Source: Albugo candida (Eukaryota; Oomycota; Peronosporomycetes; Albuginales). From it: DNA of 64,000 nt. Below are positions 23,653 through 35,111 of the stretch, in pieces. Position 1 is the stretch's first letter. Every line of letters starts with the position of its first letter. The position numbers and the translations under genes are program-made. The stretch lies in the NCBI GenBank assembly GCA_040437565.1, contig JBDOQK010000012.1, forward strand, positions 248,001 to 312,000, in the 5' to 3' direction. Under the pieces are notes generated by a model, which was not told where the DNA came from, did no database searches, and saw nothing but the letters and a program-made list of their open reading frames with translations.

Positions 23653-24092
23653 CTAGGCGTGAGGATTGCGTAATACAAGAACCACAGAGTCGCCACGCAA
23701 GAATAATTTGCTCACAAAACGATCTTTGTTGACAGGTTTTCCGCTTTTCTTTCCCTTACCGCTTTTCGGCACTTCGGTCCACATTTCCTTTACATTTTCG
23801 AGAACCCTACGACAATATTTGAGGATACAACCTCACTCAGCATATGAATATATTACGAACATGTTGCAATGACGATCAAAAGCTTTAACGCGAGCCAATA
23901 GTTTGTGATTATTACGGACATTGATGAGTACTTGTGAGTTGTTTTTGACGCTATGCATTAAAATAGACAAGGGACCCTTCTGGAAGTCCTCTTCGTTTTC
24001 TTGCACTCTTTTAAACTCATCCGTATCATTACTACATAAGAGCGTGAGGACGCAATCGACAGGATAGTGGCGGCAATTGTATACCTCGTCAT
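23653..24092 (-). CDS. SNRPD2: Small nuclear ribonucleoprotein Sm D2, 110 aa
   Basis: A core Sm-ring protein of the spliceosomal U1, U2, U4 and U5 snRNPs. Its short exons make it easy to miss. On the minus strand, exon 1 is 24085-24092 (only eight coding bases, ATGACGAG), exon 2 is 23861-24031 and exon 3 is 23653-23806. Introns are 53 and 54 bases, and the total is 111 codons. Diagnostic SmD2 stretches are [30 protein letters not shown] (Sm1), then [20 protein letters not shown] across the splice, and [16 protein letters not shown] (Sm2). It ends in NPHA. The second exon junction splits the Met codon of CNM, in phase 2. The 29-base overlap gap lies just upstream, in what would be the promoter. 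Confidence 0.95.
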
Positions 24093-24142
24093 TTCGCTTT
24101 GACTGGAGCCACGGCGGATATGCGTATATAAGGATTTAGTAT

Positions 24143-24300
24143 GATATTTAGCATTACGTACGAATATTAAGNNNNNNNNNNNNNNNNNNNNNNNNNNNNN
24201 NNNNNNNNNNNNNNNNNNNNNNNNNNNNNNNNNNNNNNNNNNNNNNNNNNNNNNNNNNNNNNNNNNNNNNNGATATTTAGCATTACGTACGAATATTAAG
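24143..24300. repeat. Gap 24172-24271 with a 29-base identical overlap
   Basis: Bases 24143-24171 recur at 24272-24300 on the two sides of 100 N. The two contigs join here with no missing sequence. Confidence 0.9.
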
Positions 24301-24302
24301 TC

Positions 24303-24854
24303 ATGCAGAAAGAATCCGAAGCACTTTTAATTTATATACGTGACTCACAGTACGACGGAGGCACGTTCTCGGACAAAGCATACTCGGAATGTGGGAGGGA
24401 GGTACACTTACACTCATTGTAGTACTCACTATGTCAATCAGGCAACGCTTGGATATAAGAAGTGCCATATTACGGTTACAATACGTCAGCTTATTATTGC
24501 AATACCTGAAAGAAACTCCGGCAAATGGTTATATTACCATGTTCCAAGTCTCAATCTGGTCGTTGAGGAATCTTGTGGCGGCATTTTCTGATAGACTATC
24601 AAGAGCGCACTTACCTACTGTTACCACAAGCCATGAGGCGATCGATGCTTGGAAACTCCGTATTCTATATGATTGACTATCATTCGCTGCTAAATTTTCA
24701 TTGGTCATACATCACGTTCAACTCCAGACTGATTCAAATAACCTTGAATTCCGATCTCACAGGTATTCGAGCTGTTATAGGTTGTAATTGTTCAAGTGTT
24801 CAGTGCACCCCAAAGCTGCAGACCGTCCCGTCGCACACATTCAAACGCTTCTAG
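24303..24854 (+). other. Possible small gene, plus strand, unrecognised
   Basis: An ATG at 24303 opens about 33 protein-like codons (MQKESEALLIYIRDSQYDGG) that could splice near 24400 into a helical stretch at about 24440-24676. Exon borders are not convincing and no family is recognised. It may be a real three-exon gene or chance. Confidence 0.25.
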
Positions 24855-24952
24855 ATTTTCGACAATCTGACTCCTTGATTGATGTAAACCACACCGTGTT
24901 ATCGTTATCATAGTGTATATAACACAACTCCAAATTTAGAAAGCAACGCAAT

Positions 24953-27900
24953 ATGACGTCGTCAAATAGGACCAAAGTTTCTGAGACAATTCGACCTGCA
25001 AGGGACGCCGCGTACTCAACATCGAATACAACGGTCGAATCTTTTCACGAACCTCTCTCCATCCGTCAAATTGACTCTCAAACCCGTAAAGAAAAATTTA
25101 TTGAGTGGAAACTGCAGAAAGAACACGAGAAGAAATACCGACACGAACCCGTATCGTCTCGATCAGATTTGCCAGTTACATTCAGCTCAATGTCGCAATC
25201 ACGTGGCCCCCTCAATAAAGTCGACTCACGTTTACCAAAAAAAAAGCAACAATCCAAACTTTTGGAAATAAGGAAACATTTTATGGAATCTCCAACAATG
25301 GAGCAAGCCAAGCTGGAACGTGAGGGCGGTACTCAACAAGAGTCACATTCTATCGACACGGAATACGTTCAAGCAAGTTTACATAAGAGGGGAACAAACG
25401 ACCACCAAAAACTCACTGCGAACACAACGATTGAGAGTACTGCATCGCGTATACCCAGAACTCCATGCAAAATATCTTCAACCAGATCCAACACAAATCC
25501 TAACAATATTGAACAATCACGCACCCAGAATCACGACCAATCCAGTGTCGAGAATCTCGTCAAGCCAGAATTTATTCAACAAATAAACGGCAACCAAAAG
25601 GAGGATGTCGTGGGGCAACAAGAGCCACAGATTTACACGAACAACCAAGTAGAAATGGATATTGTTGAAGAATCAAATAACGAGTCGTCTCAATACATTG
25701 AGCGGACCCAAACGACCTCAACGATAAAAAATCAATCTGATGAGTCTGCGATTATAGTTGCAGAGAGTGAAGTCATTTTCGGAACCACACGTCCGACAGT
25801 GGACACTGAGACGTTTATCTATGATAACGAGGTAGAAGATAGCAACATGAAGTCTGACTATCGAGGTGGTCAACCAACGAACGAGGTCGATACAAGTATT
25901 ATGATTGAGGAGGAAACAGCATCTGCAGAAACCGAGAAAAAAGATGAAGATATCCAGAAACTGATTGAACGTCTGGATTATGAGAATGAAGCGGTTATTG
26001 CTGATGAAACATCTGAACAGGGAAGTTTTTGGCAAAATGAGCTAGAGGATCTCGATTTAATACAGGACCAATTTGATGTGCCGGACACCAGAATCCGAGC
26101 GACTCACATCGTTGAGGAAACCCCTCAGTCCGGGTCGAGTACAAAGAGTACCAATACATCAGAGACGGTCGCCCTTCCGGAAAACGAACCTAAGATTACA
26201 TCAACGTGGTGGTTTCGATGCGCGCTGGTGGCAGCTCTAACCTATCTCCTTTTCAATTCGTATCCTTGGATTTTATTGCCGGCAGATTTGCTTTTATTGG
26301 GCTGGTTGCAGGTGCTGGGACAAGCGGCACGTTACCTCAATAATGGAGAAAATGTCGTTTACAAACTCGGAGATGCACTTGCTCAAGCGACATTCCAGTT
26401 ACCTCCAGAAATTTTTACATTTTGGAAATTCACACTGGAAAAATCATTCTCCACGTACCACGCAGTCGCTGGATTTCTAACTGTATGGAGCAGAGTATTG
26501 CGAGATTATGCCGTAGTAGCAGCTTTACTCGCTCGAGCTGCGTGTATCGACAGCACGATCGGAATCATAAATGGGATGAGTTGGATCGGGTCGTTAATGT
26601 CGCACGAAGGTACGCATGGAGGTGATGAGGCTGCGGGAAAGCAAACTCAAAAGCTACAAGAGATTCAACAAGAACAAGACTCTGTGCTTTCAGAAGTGCT
26701 GAGTCGACTCAATGAAGGGGAAGAAGAAGCCTTGCGGAAAATTGCCGATATGCGAGCTCGAAGAGAAACGTTTGAGAGTTTGACAGACTCTATCCTGGCA
26801 GAGGCAAGAGATGCGGCGCTGGAAAGCATCCGGGAAGCCACAGAAGAAGCCACAAGTCAGATCAAAAATTATGCTTTGGCTGTATCGAAAATCTATGCAA
26901 AGGAATTGGAAGCTGAATTGGCCACTCACAAAGCTCTTGTCGAAGAGGAAGTTGCATTAGCTGAGTCAGAGGCCGAGTATGAAGCCAATTTGTTGGAGAA
27001 TGAAGGTCGAGAAATGGTGAAAGAGGTTGAAAAGCTCGACGAAGAGGTGCAGCATATTGCTGAAGATTTGGATGTTGATGGTATCACTACAGATGAGAAG
27101 GAGACGTTCTTGGGGAAAAGCACCGATTTCGATGCAGAGGATGAAGAAAAAGAGCTCAAGATACAAGTGGTGGTACAGGAAGAGGAAATAGTTCGTGTTT
27201 TGGATAAAGAATCCCATCTTGTTGCAGAAAGTGTTTCCAAAGTCAAAGCTCTTGTGGAAGATGAGAAACGAGTTGGGAAGACAGTCATGCCCGAGGATAT
27301 CGCTTTAATTGTTAAGGACGTTCAACAAGTGACCGAGCATTCACACGCTCTTGATGATAAAGTGGTAAATAATTCTCCAATTTCAGATCGATGGATGAAA
27401 CGACTTGCTACGAGATCGAAAGAGGCTGTGGTGATGACACTAGCAGTCTCTGTGATTGCTGTGATTGCTTTTAGCATCCGTCGAATTCTTCTCCGACGAA
27501 AACGAGCAAATTTTCGTCGTCGAGCTCTGCATCCAAAGCGTTGGCAATTACAAGCCGAAGCAACAGAGTTGCTCGATGACAACGAAGATGATGTCGCAGA
27601 ATTCATACCAGCGGCTACAACAGATACTGAACCCGAGCCGNNNNNNNNNNNNNNNNNNNNNNNNNNNNNNNNNNNNNNNNNNNNNNNNNNNNNNNNNNNN
27701 NNNNNNNNNNNNNNNNNNNNNNNNNNNNNNNNNNNNNNNNGATGACAACGAAGATGATGTCGCAGAATTCATACCAGCGGCTACAACAGATACTGAACCC
27801 GAGCCGGAAAGTGGAGATTGCAATTGGGAATCTTCGAGTACGATTTCTTCTCATGACGACTACCGCACCAATATGAGCGATAATATAGAGATGGAAGCAC

Positions 27901-27956
27901 CCACAGTTGTCAGACGCTCCCAACGTGTGCGGATGGTATCGACTCGATCACGCTGA
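24953..27956 (+). CDS. Large acidic coiled-coil membrane protein, about 945 aa
   Basis: One intronless frame, interrupted only by the N-gap at 27641-27740. Removing the gap and the 66-base overlap joins 24953-27640 to 27807-27956 in frame. Residues 1-410 are Ser/Thr/Gln/Glu-rich and probably disordered. A hydrophobic segment lies at about 422-456 (LVAALTYLLFNSYPWILL). Residues about 560-800 form a long Glu/Ala-rich coiled coil, and a second membrane segment at about 824-842 is followed by a strongly basic patch (RRILLRRKR) and an acidic tail. No signal peptide is seen. I recognise no family; a membrane tether or organelle-shaping protein is a guess. Confidence 0.7.
27575..27806. repeat. Gap 27641-27740 with a 66-base identical overlap
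   Basis: Bases 27575-27640 recur at 27741-27806. Collapsing them restores one continuous reading frame in the coiled-coil gene, direct evidence that the gap is false. Confidence 0.95.
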
Positions 27957-27991
27957 GTCACTGTAATCTGAATTTTGATCTGTTGGATGTA

Positions 27992-28939
27992 TCACTTATT
28001 TTGTCGGTTGACTACCAATTTGTAGCCAGGAAGTATAGCCCCACGATATCCTTTCGGAAAATACGAGCGATTGAATGCGCGTAATTGATCATTTGTCATG
28101 TGATATTTTGCAGCTATATCCTCTGGCGTTTCTCCTTCCTTCACGACATGAATCTGTCTCGTGAGTGTGATTTCTCCAATATGTCGATAGCGATACGCGC
28201 GTTCTGAAGCTTCTTTATCGGGTACAATAACACTCTCTCCTTCTTGGAGCCTCACTAGCTTTCCCTTGAGAAACCGACCACGATTCATTTCCATGAATTG
28301 GATCATTGTGAGCTTATAATCGGCGCAAATCGACTCCATAGTATCGCCGCATTTGAGTGTATGCACTTTGTATTTAGCTGCACTTTGATCTGTGAATGCT
28401 TCTAAAGGAAGATCCCCATAGCATGAGACTCCATCGACAGGATATATCTGTTTCTGATCGCTATGTAAAACCTGTTGATCGACTCCTGTGTCCATGTTGT
28501 AGATATGTAATAGAAGACCGGGGGATAAGTTTCCTCGTTCTCCAATTGGAAAATGCTTACGATTTGCCATTCGGATGAAATGCGTTGTTGTGTGATAGAA
28601 ATTGGCAATGGATTCCAATGTGTCGCCATGTCGCACCAAATGCATGCGTCCCCAACCTTTATCGATGCAATCGGGTGGAGGAGGTAGATGAAGACTTTTC
28701 GGGTCTTTAGAGACGGATTCCAAAGCCTTTGTAGAAGAGCTATTGGTTGCAATAGGTTTGTATGCATACGGTGAAGTGTACGTGTCCCGAACGCGAGTCA
28801 GTGTTGAGGTACTGGTGCTACAGAGCGACAAAGATTTCGTGTCGCTTCCGCAGGTCCCATACATTGCGATCGGCTGACGGCGCAGTATTTGGAGGTGGTA
28901 ATGTAGAGTGTAAACATGAAAAGTGGAATGATGTGTCAA
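27992..28939 (-). CDS. Triple LysM-domain protein, 315 aa
   Basis: Three LysM modules are visible at about residues 98-148 (HLVRHGDTLESIANFYH), 190-240 (HTLKCGDTMESICADY) and 262-311 (HVVKEGETPEDIAAKYH). Each is followed by a basic (K/R)xxFPxG-like stretch and a hydrophobic VIVP or KLVV strand. LysM domains bind N-acetylglucosamine polymers or act as scaffolds. No secretion signal is evident at either Met 1 or the alternative start at residue 26 (MYGTCGSD), so an intracellular role is as likely as a wall or chitin role. It is intronless and converges on the coiled-coil gene, 35 bases away; the copper transporter gene starts just upstream on the same strand. Confidence 0.85.
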   Translation of the reverse strand: MTHHSTFHVYTLHYHLQILRRQPIAMYGTCGSDTKSLSLCSTSTSTLTRVRDTYTSPYAYKPIATNSSSTKALESVSKDPKSLHLPPPPDCIDKGWGRMHLVRHGDTLESIANFYHTTTHFIRMANRKHFPIGERGNLSPGLLLHIYNMDTGVDQQVLHSDQKQIYPVDGVSCYGDLPLEAFTDQSAAKYKVHTLKCGDTMESICADYKLTMIQFMEMNRGRFLKGKLVRLQEGESVIVPDKEASERAYRYRHIGEITLTRQIHVVKEGETPEDIAAKYHMTNDQLRAFNRSYFPKGYRGAILPGYKLVVNRQNK

Positions 28940-28945
28940 TTAAGT

Positions 28946-30045
28946 TCAGGTAGAGCAGCATGGGTCAATGCTTCCGCTCATTACATCGGCTTGTGTGTCT
29001 TTAAATAAAGCGAATCCTAAGCCTAATCCAATGATAACCGCAATGAAAAATAGACTTTCGTACATCATAATGATCAGCATGAGGAAATATGCAATGGTAA
29101 TTGCGACCATGTACAGCACTGCAGCGATGCCTTTACACCATAGCGGTAGCTTACGGATGATTTTGATGTCTTCCGCGTCATTACCGAATGATTGAACTTT
29201 TCTTGACTTGTATGCGGATGCAGGTGTGTCCATGGACATGTATACACCTTGGTTGATGGTTCGACCGTACTTTGAAAAGAGAAACCGCTGAGTGCGTTCT
29301 CTATACATTTCCAAAACTTCGAGACTCATTGCTAATAGCACCACACCAATAAACGCAAATGCGTATTTAAGCCCGGAAGTGAGCACAAACGGTTTGAATA
29401 AGAGCATCGCGCAAAACGCATCTTTACCAAATGCCGTCTGAAATCCATCAAACATGACGAATCCTGTCGGTGTACTCGAAGTTCCTGCGTTACAGAATGT
29501 ATACGACGATTGCGGAGGAGCACCGGTTGAAATGTAATTTTTCTAAAGCAGAAGGAGTCAGCGATGAGATGTCATGAGAACACACATACGAAAAACTGAC
29601 AGAATTCTTCCTTATCTCTTCGGCATGCTCGGGACTGCAGGCATATATTTTCTGATCGCCATGCGTTCCCCACGGTATACGAACCTTGAGCTCACTATAC
29701 TTTGCACCACACACTGGACAGGTATATTGCGTTGCGTTTTTGTATATCTCATCGTCTGAAATTTTATAAGCTTGTGGCTGTTTCAGGTAAGTGCTCTAAA
29801 ACCATACAAAAAATGAGTCAGTCTACGTATACTTTTTCTTCGACTGTATGCCATACCGGGTCGTTAACGAGCATATCAATGTGTCCGGCCATTTCGCAGG
29901 CAAATATATTCTGGTTCCCCTTGATCGATCCATTAAACTTGGTCTTGATGTCCATATCACATATCGGGCAGCTCAATTTGGAAATTATTTGCGCATTTAC
30001 ATGACATAAATTGACGCATAAGAAAAACAGCCGCGTTGTCACCAT
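28946..30045 (-). CDS. CTR-type copper transporter with two Cys modules, about 334 aa
   Basis: Exons 29833-30045, 29601-29795 and 28946-29542 (introns of 37 and about 58 bases) give 335 codons including the stop. A signal peptide (MVTTRLFFLCVNLCHVNA) precedes two related cysteine modules: CPICDM...GNQNIFAC and CPVCGA...GDQKIYAC, resembling YHS/TRASH-like metal-binding patterns. The CTR core has three membrane segments: TM1 (KYAFAFIGVVLLAM), TM2 with the copper-path MxxxM (MLIIM), and TM3 with spaced glycines (GLGLGF). The protein ends in PCCST, a Cys tail often seen in CTRs. The second intron's donor is ambiguous (GTCAGT keeps frame, while the stronger GTATGT does not). Copper import at the plasma or vacuolar membrane follows from family knowledge. 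It is divergent from its paralogue at 30260. Confidence 0.82.
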
Positions 30046-30259
30046 GTCAAATTGTATACTACTGATACTTACGGTAACACTACTAAATTAAGTGAGCTTT
30101 TTATGTGAATAGGTCCACCAATAGAGAAGAAGAATTACGTGTCATATCAATAATTGCACCATACGACTTTATATACTTTAAGAATAGTACTACTCACAGA
30201 ATTAGAAGTCGACTGCTCCTCTGCCAATTTCACTTTCGTCATTTGATTAAAAGCGCTTT
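30046..30259. promoter_or_regulatory. Shared intergenic region of the divergent copper-transporter pair
   Basis: Only 214 AT-rich bases separate the start codons of the two CTR-type genes, so both promoters must lie here or overlap the 5' ends. Co-regulation by copper status is plausible but no known site is recognised. Confidence 0.5.
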
Positions 30260-31622
30260 ATGATGCATCTGTACATCGCATACACCACTTTGCTATTGTA
30301 CAATGGATTGCTCATATCGCTTCAAGCGTGTGGATCACATCATTCCCCTGTGTACGAAGCACGAGGCCTACTAACGACTGCAAACAGCTCTGAATACAAA
30401 TGCCCCGCATGCGGAATGTCGACCATAGAATTCGGGTACGACAATCAAAATTATGTGGTTTTCAATAATGGTCAGCGTATTTACACTTGCGGAATGGATC
30501 CACGCTCTTTTCCAGCATACAATTTTGACGTATCGGATACGTCGTATATCGCTGCGAATATGGTACGCATAGAACACATACTTACTCGGTAGTATTCTTA
30601 TCTGTTACGAGTAGGCAGAATTCATCCAATCACCCGACGACACTCAGTGCACGAAAGAGTGTGCCGAATGTACAACAGGAAACCTTCACGATCCAATCGA
30701 TAACACGAAAATCACTGCGAATAATGTCCAATCAATTTGCATCAAAAGAGGTCAGAAACTCTATTTTTCGAGTCAGGAAACCCGTCAAAAGTACCTCAAT
30801 CAAGTGAACAAAGCACCTCGACATCTCGTGCAGACAGCGATATGCAAAGACACCCAATGTGCTGATCTCAATACCATCAAGGACCTTAGTCAAGCGTCCA
30901 AGGATTTCGTTTCCAAGTACGACGCTGTCGCTTTGGCGGGCACACCATCGGAGCCCGAGGGCTTTTGCACCGGGAAAGGATCTGTGATGCTGAATGGCTT
31001 CCAATCCTCCGTCAAAGGATCGTGTATCCGCTTGTTCTTCTATCCGTGGGTGCTAAACAGCCAAGTCAAATATGCTTTTGGATTCATTGGGATCTTTTTA
31101 ATGGCTGTGGGGAATGAGTATCTCGCAAAGGTTCGCGAACAGCTTCGACGAAATGTGATGAGGAAAGGGAAAAAGAGAAATCTGACATACCGACGGAAAT
31201 GGACATTGGTATTGGCGTCTTTGTATATGATCCAAATGGTCGTTGCGTACTTGGCAATGCTGGTGGTTATGACGTACGAGACCGGGCTCTTTATCGCGTT
31301 GATACTTGGATTTGGAGCTGGTTTTCTTCTTTTCAAAAATATCGATTTGGATGTTGTCAACAAGCAAGAGGCTTGGAGGTATACAGATGCGTCTACCGTG
31401 TGTATGTCCGTCGAAGGAATGACATGCGCGGCCAGTTGTGGGAAGACAGTAGAGAACGCCTTACGTGGAATCGATGGGGTCGATAGGGTCCATGTAGATG
31501 TGAATGAAGGAAAAGCATACGTGTCGGGTACTGCCACTGTCGATGTGCTCACTGATGCTATCCAGTCGGTTGGATTCGCTGCGCGGGTACAGGAGCCTCG
31601 TCAAGGTGTTCATGATCAATAA
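30260..31622 (+). CDS. CTR-type copper transporter fused to a C-terminal HMA domain, 436 aa
   Basis: Exons 30260-30562 and 30615-31622 (52-base intron) give 437 codons including the stop. Order: signal peptide (MMHLYIAYTTLLLYNGLLIS); Cys module 1 (CPACGM...GQRIYTC, about 44-75); Cys module 2 (CTKECAEC...GQKLYF, about 108-150); the CTR core with TM1 near 246-270, TM2 near 295-321 containing MLVVM (MxxxM), and TM3 near 323-340 (GFGAGFLLF); then an HMA/ATX1-like copper-binding domain at about 363-430 (GMTCAASCGKTVENAL). The HMA loop is CAASC (CxxxC) instead of the usual CxxC. A transporter with its own metallochaperone-like tail would allow direct copper hand-off; this role is inference. Confidence 0.88.
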
Positions 31623-31640
31623 GCCGATATTTCCTCTTCT

Positions 31641-34600
31641 TTAGGCTCGCTGATAAGGTGAATAGAGATTTTCTTTATGAGAGCCCAAAGACTCCCGTGT
31701 ATCTCGTACAAAACTCTTGGAAGGATATTTGGAATTGATTTCAGTCGCATCGTATTCCCGCTGGGAATAAAAGCAATTATAATTGAGCGATGTATACAAA
31801 TTCTGAATGTGTGGGGATCGACTGTGCTTGAACATTGCTCCGAGTGTGACGATCTGAAAATGCACTTTGTGACGCCATTGAGATGTCGTTTTCATCATAC
31901 GTTCCTGCAGGATTTTGTGTGCAATTTGCTCATTTTCAGGCGATAGTGAAGCGGTACAAAGTGAAAGCATCGATTGGAAATCGTGGACGAACGAAAGAAT
32001 GTGATTGAAGCTCGCAGTGATGTACTGATGAAGCATATGATGCTGTAGAAAGCGTTAGAATCGACCTGAGAGCTTGTACGGCCCCAACCTTTTCCAGTAG
32101 GAAGAACCGCTCCAGTAATTGATCCACATACTTCATTTGGGTCTGACACATGGCGGAGAGGCTGATGGCCTGCTCCATGTGAGTCTTTGTCTCTTTCCAG
32201 AGCCTCGAAGTCACCTACACGGCACGTTCAAAGGGTATGCAGCTGGAGATTGTCAACGTACCTGACTTTGAAGATAGAGCTGGAAACACTTGGTGTAGTG
32301 CCACATGCTGGCCAGCTGCAGACGCCACACATGCGAGACCGACATTTGCCTGTCGAGGTCCGTTCTTCGTTGAAGTCGATGTTGTATCTATGGAAATGGA
32401 TCAGAGGGATCGAAAACCATAGGAAGATGTCGTACCGCCGATAAAGCCACTTGCACGACTTTGGTCTGCATGATGAAGACAGCTAATTGTGAATACTTTA
32501 CCAAAAGAGGCTTTCCCAGTAAGAGATGCAGTGGTGGTGCAATTTCTAGCGAGAATGTGAGAATGGAGATACTTTGAATGTCCATTTTGCATTCTTTGAT
32601 GTAAGGTCTTAAAGTCGATGGGGTCTCCATGGAGAAGGATTGCATGGTGGCGTCTGCTAATGCTTGAGCGTTCAGATGGATGTATAGGTCGCTTCCAAAT
32701 CGATACATAGCTTCCGAAATAAGTCGATCATTATAAAGGTCTTCAAGTGATTCCTGAAAATAAGCGTTAAGCGCCTGACGATCGGTCCAAGCGGCCGAAT
32801 ATCGCGACATTCGTTCCAGTAAGTATTCACAGAGTTTATGACACATTTCAGGCTACCGAGTATGAGAAATCAAATTGGCTGAGAGAAATGGGAGTACCTG
32901 AAGCATGAGGACAAGGTAGCGGAGGCTTTTGATCCGTTCCAATAAGCACAATTCCGCTCGGAACAAAGACGCGATTTCCCCATTGAGTGTGGCGCACTGA
33001 CGATACAAAAATCAATCGACATACTGAGAAGAGAGATACAAACCTTTTGGGCAACGGGAACGATCACATGAGATTCCATCCACCGTGAAAATGGCAAGAG
33101 AACTAGGTCAGTCTCATTGATTGTCAAGTCGAATTGTACCGCCTGAGGACTTTTATTTGGGAAGCTTTGCTGTCGAAATGTGTTGAGGATACATCGACTT
33201 GTGATCGCTTCCTCTAATGCAGGCACAAGGTCATGGAGGAACACGGGAAGGAACTCTCTATGGATAGTGAATAGCTGGCTATCGATCAAATAGCGATCGG
33301 AAATGGTTTTTGACTCGGCAGTGTAGCCAACAAACATCTCGGAATGAGTCGGAATGCATTCGGTAAAACTCGTTCTGAAAAACATTCGTTCCAGCAAGTC
33401 TAAATATGGTTCCAATGCGCTTTTGAACAGCCGGAAACACGAATCAAAGTGGCTGATATCCTCCTCGATATCGATTCCATTATCATCCATTAAAGCCCGA
33501 GTCGGATGCGTGAGGGATTCTTGCTGGAGGATCTCATAAAGCGTGTTGAGAATCGTCACAGCTATTCGTCCAGGCTCCGTGGAATGACGAGGAGTGTCGA
33601 ATGGCTCGATGCATTTGCGTACAAGGAATGAGAGCCATTTGATTCTTTGTAAGGATGAATGAAGCTCCACTCTGATTGAAAGTAAGGTCGAATGGAGAAA
33701 TCGTGTGTCCAAGTCTTTCGAGCTTTCCTGATCCAATTTCTGTTCCTTTATAAATCGCATTTGGACTCGAACGATACACTGATTCACCGAGCAAATAATT
33801 GTGGAAATCGCCGCACTGAAGCCTTCCAACACCACCGATTTCGATGCAAATGCAAATGTATCGCGTTGTACGAATGATTGGAAACGCCGGAGATAACAGA
33901 AATTGGAAGCGGTCGCAGCAAAGAATTCCAAAAGATGATGCAAAGCCTTTAACGATAAGTGGGGGACGGCAGTGTGTTTGGCTCTCGATGTCAATTGGGC
34001 CGTCTCAAACAAAGTATCCCCAAGAAAGCCGCTTTCCGATTGACACGCAGACGTATCACTCGCACATTCAATGAATTCGAATACATCGGACGGAATGCCC
34101 AAAAGCACGTGGAAGACCGCGTCTACGAGAATTTGCTCTCTGATGAGTGTAATTGCGGGTTTTTCAGCGACGTTTGTGGATCGAAACAACGTGCACGGAT
34201 CACTCATTTGAAATCGACGAGAGCTTGGAATGTCTTCGCACAACTCAGTTGCCAATTTCAAGTCGAAAGCATTTTGCAAAGTGTTATTTTCTGATTTCTT
34301 ATCGACGCCATAATACCTCTGTAAAAGGCGATTTTGTCGTCTCTGATTGAACGCATCTATTCCCTCTAAAGAGCTATCGAAAGCGACAGTTGGGTCCTTC
34401 ATCAGTTGATTCAGTTCATCACCGTCGTTGAAAGACTGATTGGAAGATAGACGAGACGTTAGATCCATTTCTTCGTCCTCATCGGCGCTATCGGTCCAAT
34501 CGCCAAACCACGCGTCTTCACAGGCGATTTCGATCAAATCCGGTACCAGCGACTGATCTTCAACCACTTCCGTCACTGTGTCTTCCATTTCCAAGTCGAT

Positions 34601-34996
34601 ACATTCGGATTGGCGGCTCGGATGACAGCTCAATTCCATTAATAATTGAAGCATTTTTGTATCGAAATCATTCGCTAAAACGCGCATTTGTTTCGCTTTT
34701 TCCGATTGGGAATGAATTTTGACTTTCTTTAGAATTTGTTCAAAGTCGTGTTGCACCTGTTTTGGGCTTTTCTCCAAGCATTTGTGCGTAAATAGGTCCA
34801 GCAATAGTTTCTCCACGCATAGACTTTGTGTTTCTGAGCTCTCTATGCGTTCAGTCTCACTTTTACTTGCAGAGGGGTATGCAGTAATATTGGATGTATC
34901 ATTGGCGCTTTTTTTGCGAGCGGAACGATTGATTGTAACGCACAAAGCGGTCGCAAGCGGTCGCAATTCCTGCATCCATGAAGCTGGTGGCGCCAT
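31641..34996 (-). CDS. Gamma-tubulin complex component (GCP5-like), 1040 aa
   Basis: A Spc97/Spc98-family subunit of the gamma-tubulin ring complex that nucleates microtubules. Six minus-strand exons: 33044-34996, 32898-32996, 32436-32852, 32262-32387, 32089-32214 and 31641-32042, with introns of 45-48 bases. Lengths sum to 1041 codons. The GRIP1 part lies in exon 1 (for example FLVRKCIEPFDTP, ALEPYLDLLERMFF, FVGYTAESKTISDRYL). GRIP2 includes LLERIKSLRYLVLMLQ, PLHLLLGKPLLVKYSQL, QTKVVQVALSA and MWHYTKCFQLYLQSQ. Length and the acidic insert (about residues 180-215) suit GCP5, but GCP6 is possible. The start Met lies 115 bases downstream of the helicase gene's stop, on the same strand. Confidence 0.78.
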
Positions 34997-35111
34997 TGGG
35001 GTGATACTTTTGGAATATACGGTGCTTCTCGAAAATTCGACAATTAAGACAGGTCGAAAATGTGTTTCATCAATACTGACACGAAAGGAAACTTACTCAG
35101 TTAAATCAATA

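Noticed and set aside
27992-28939. LysM protein as a secreted chitin-binding effector
   Set aside because: No signal peptide is visible at either candidate start, so secretion is not supported by the sequence.
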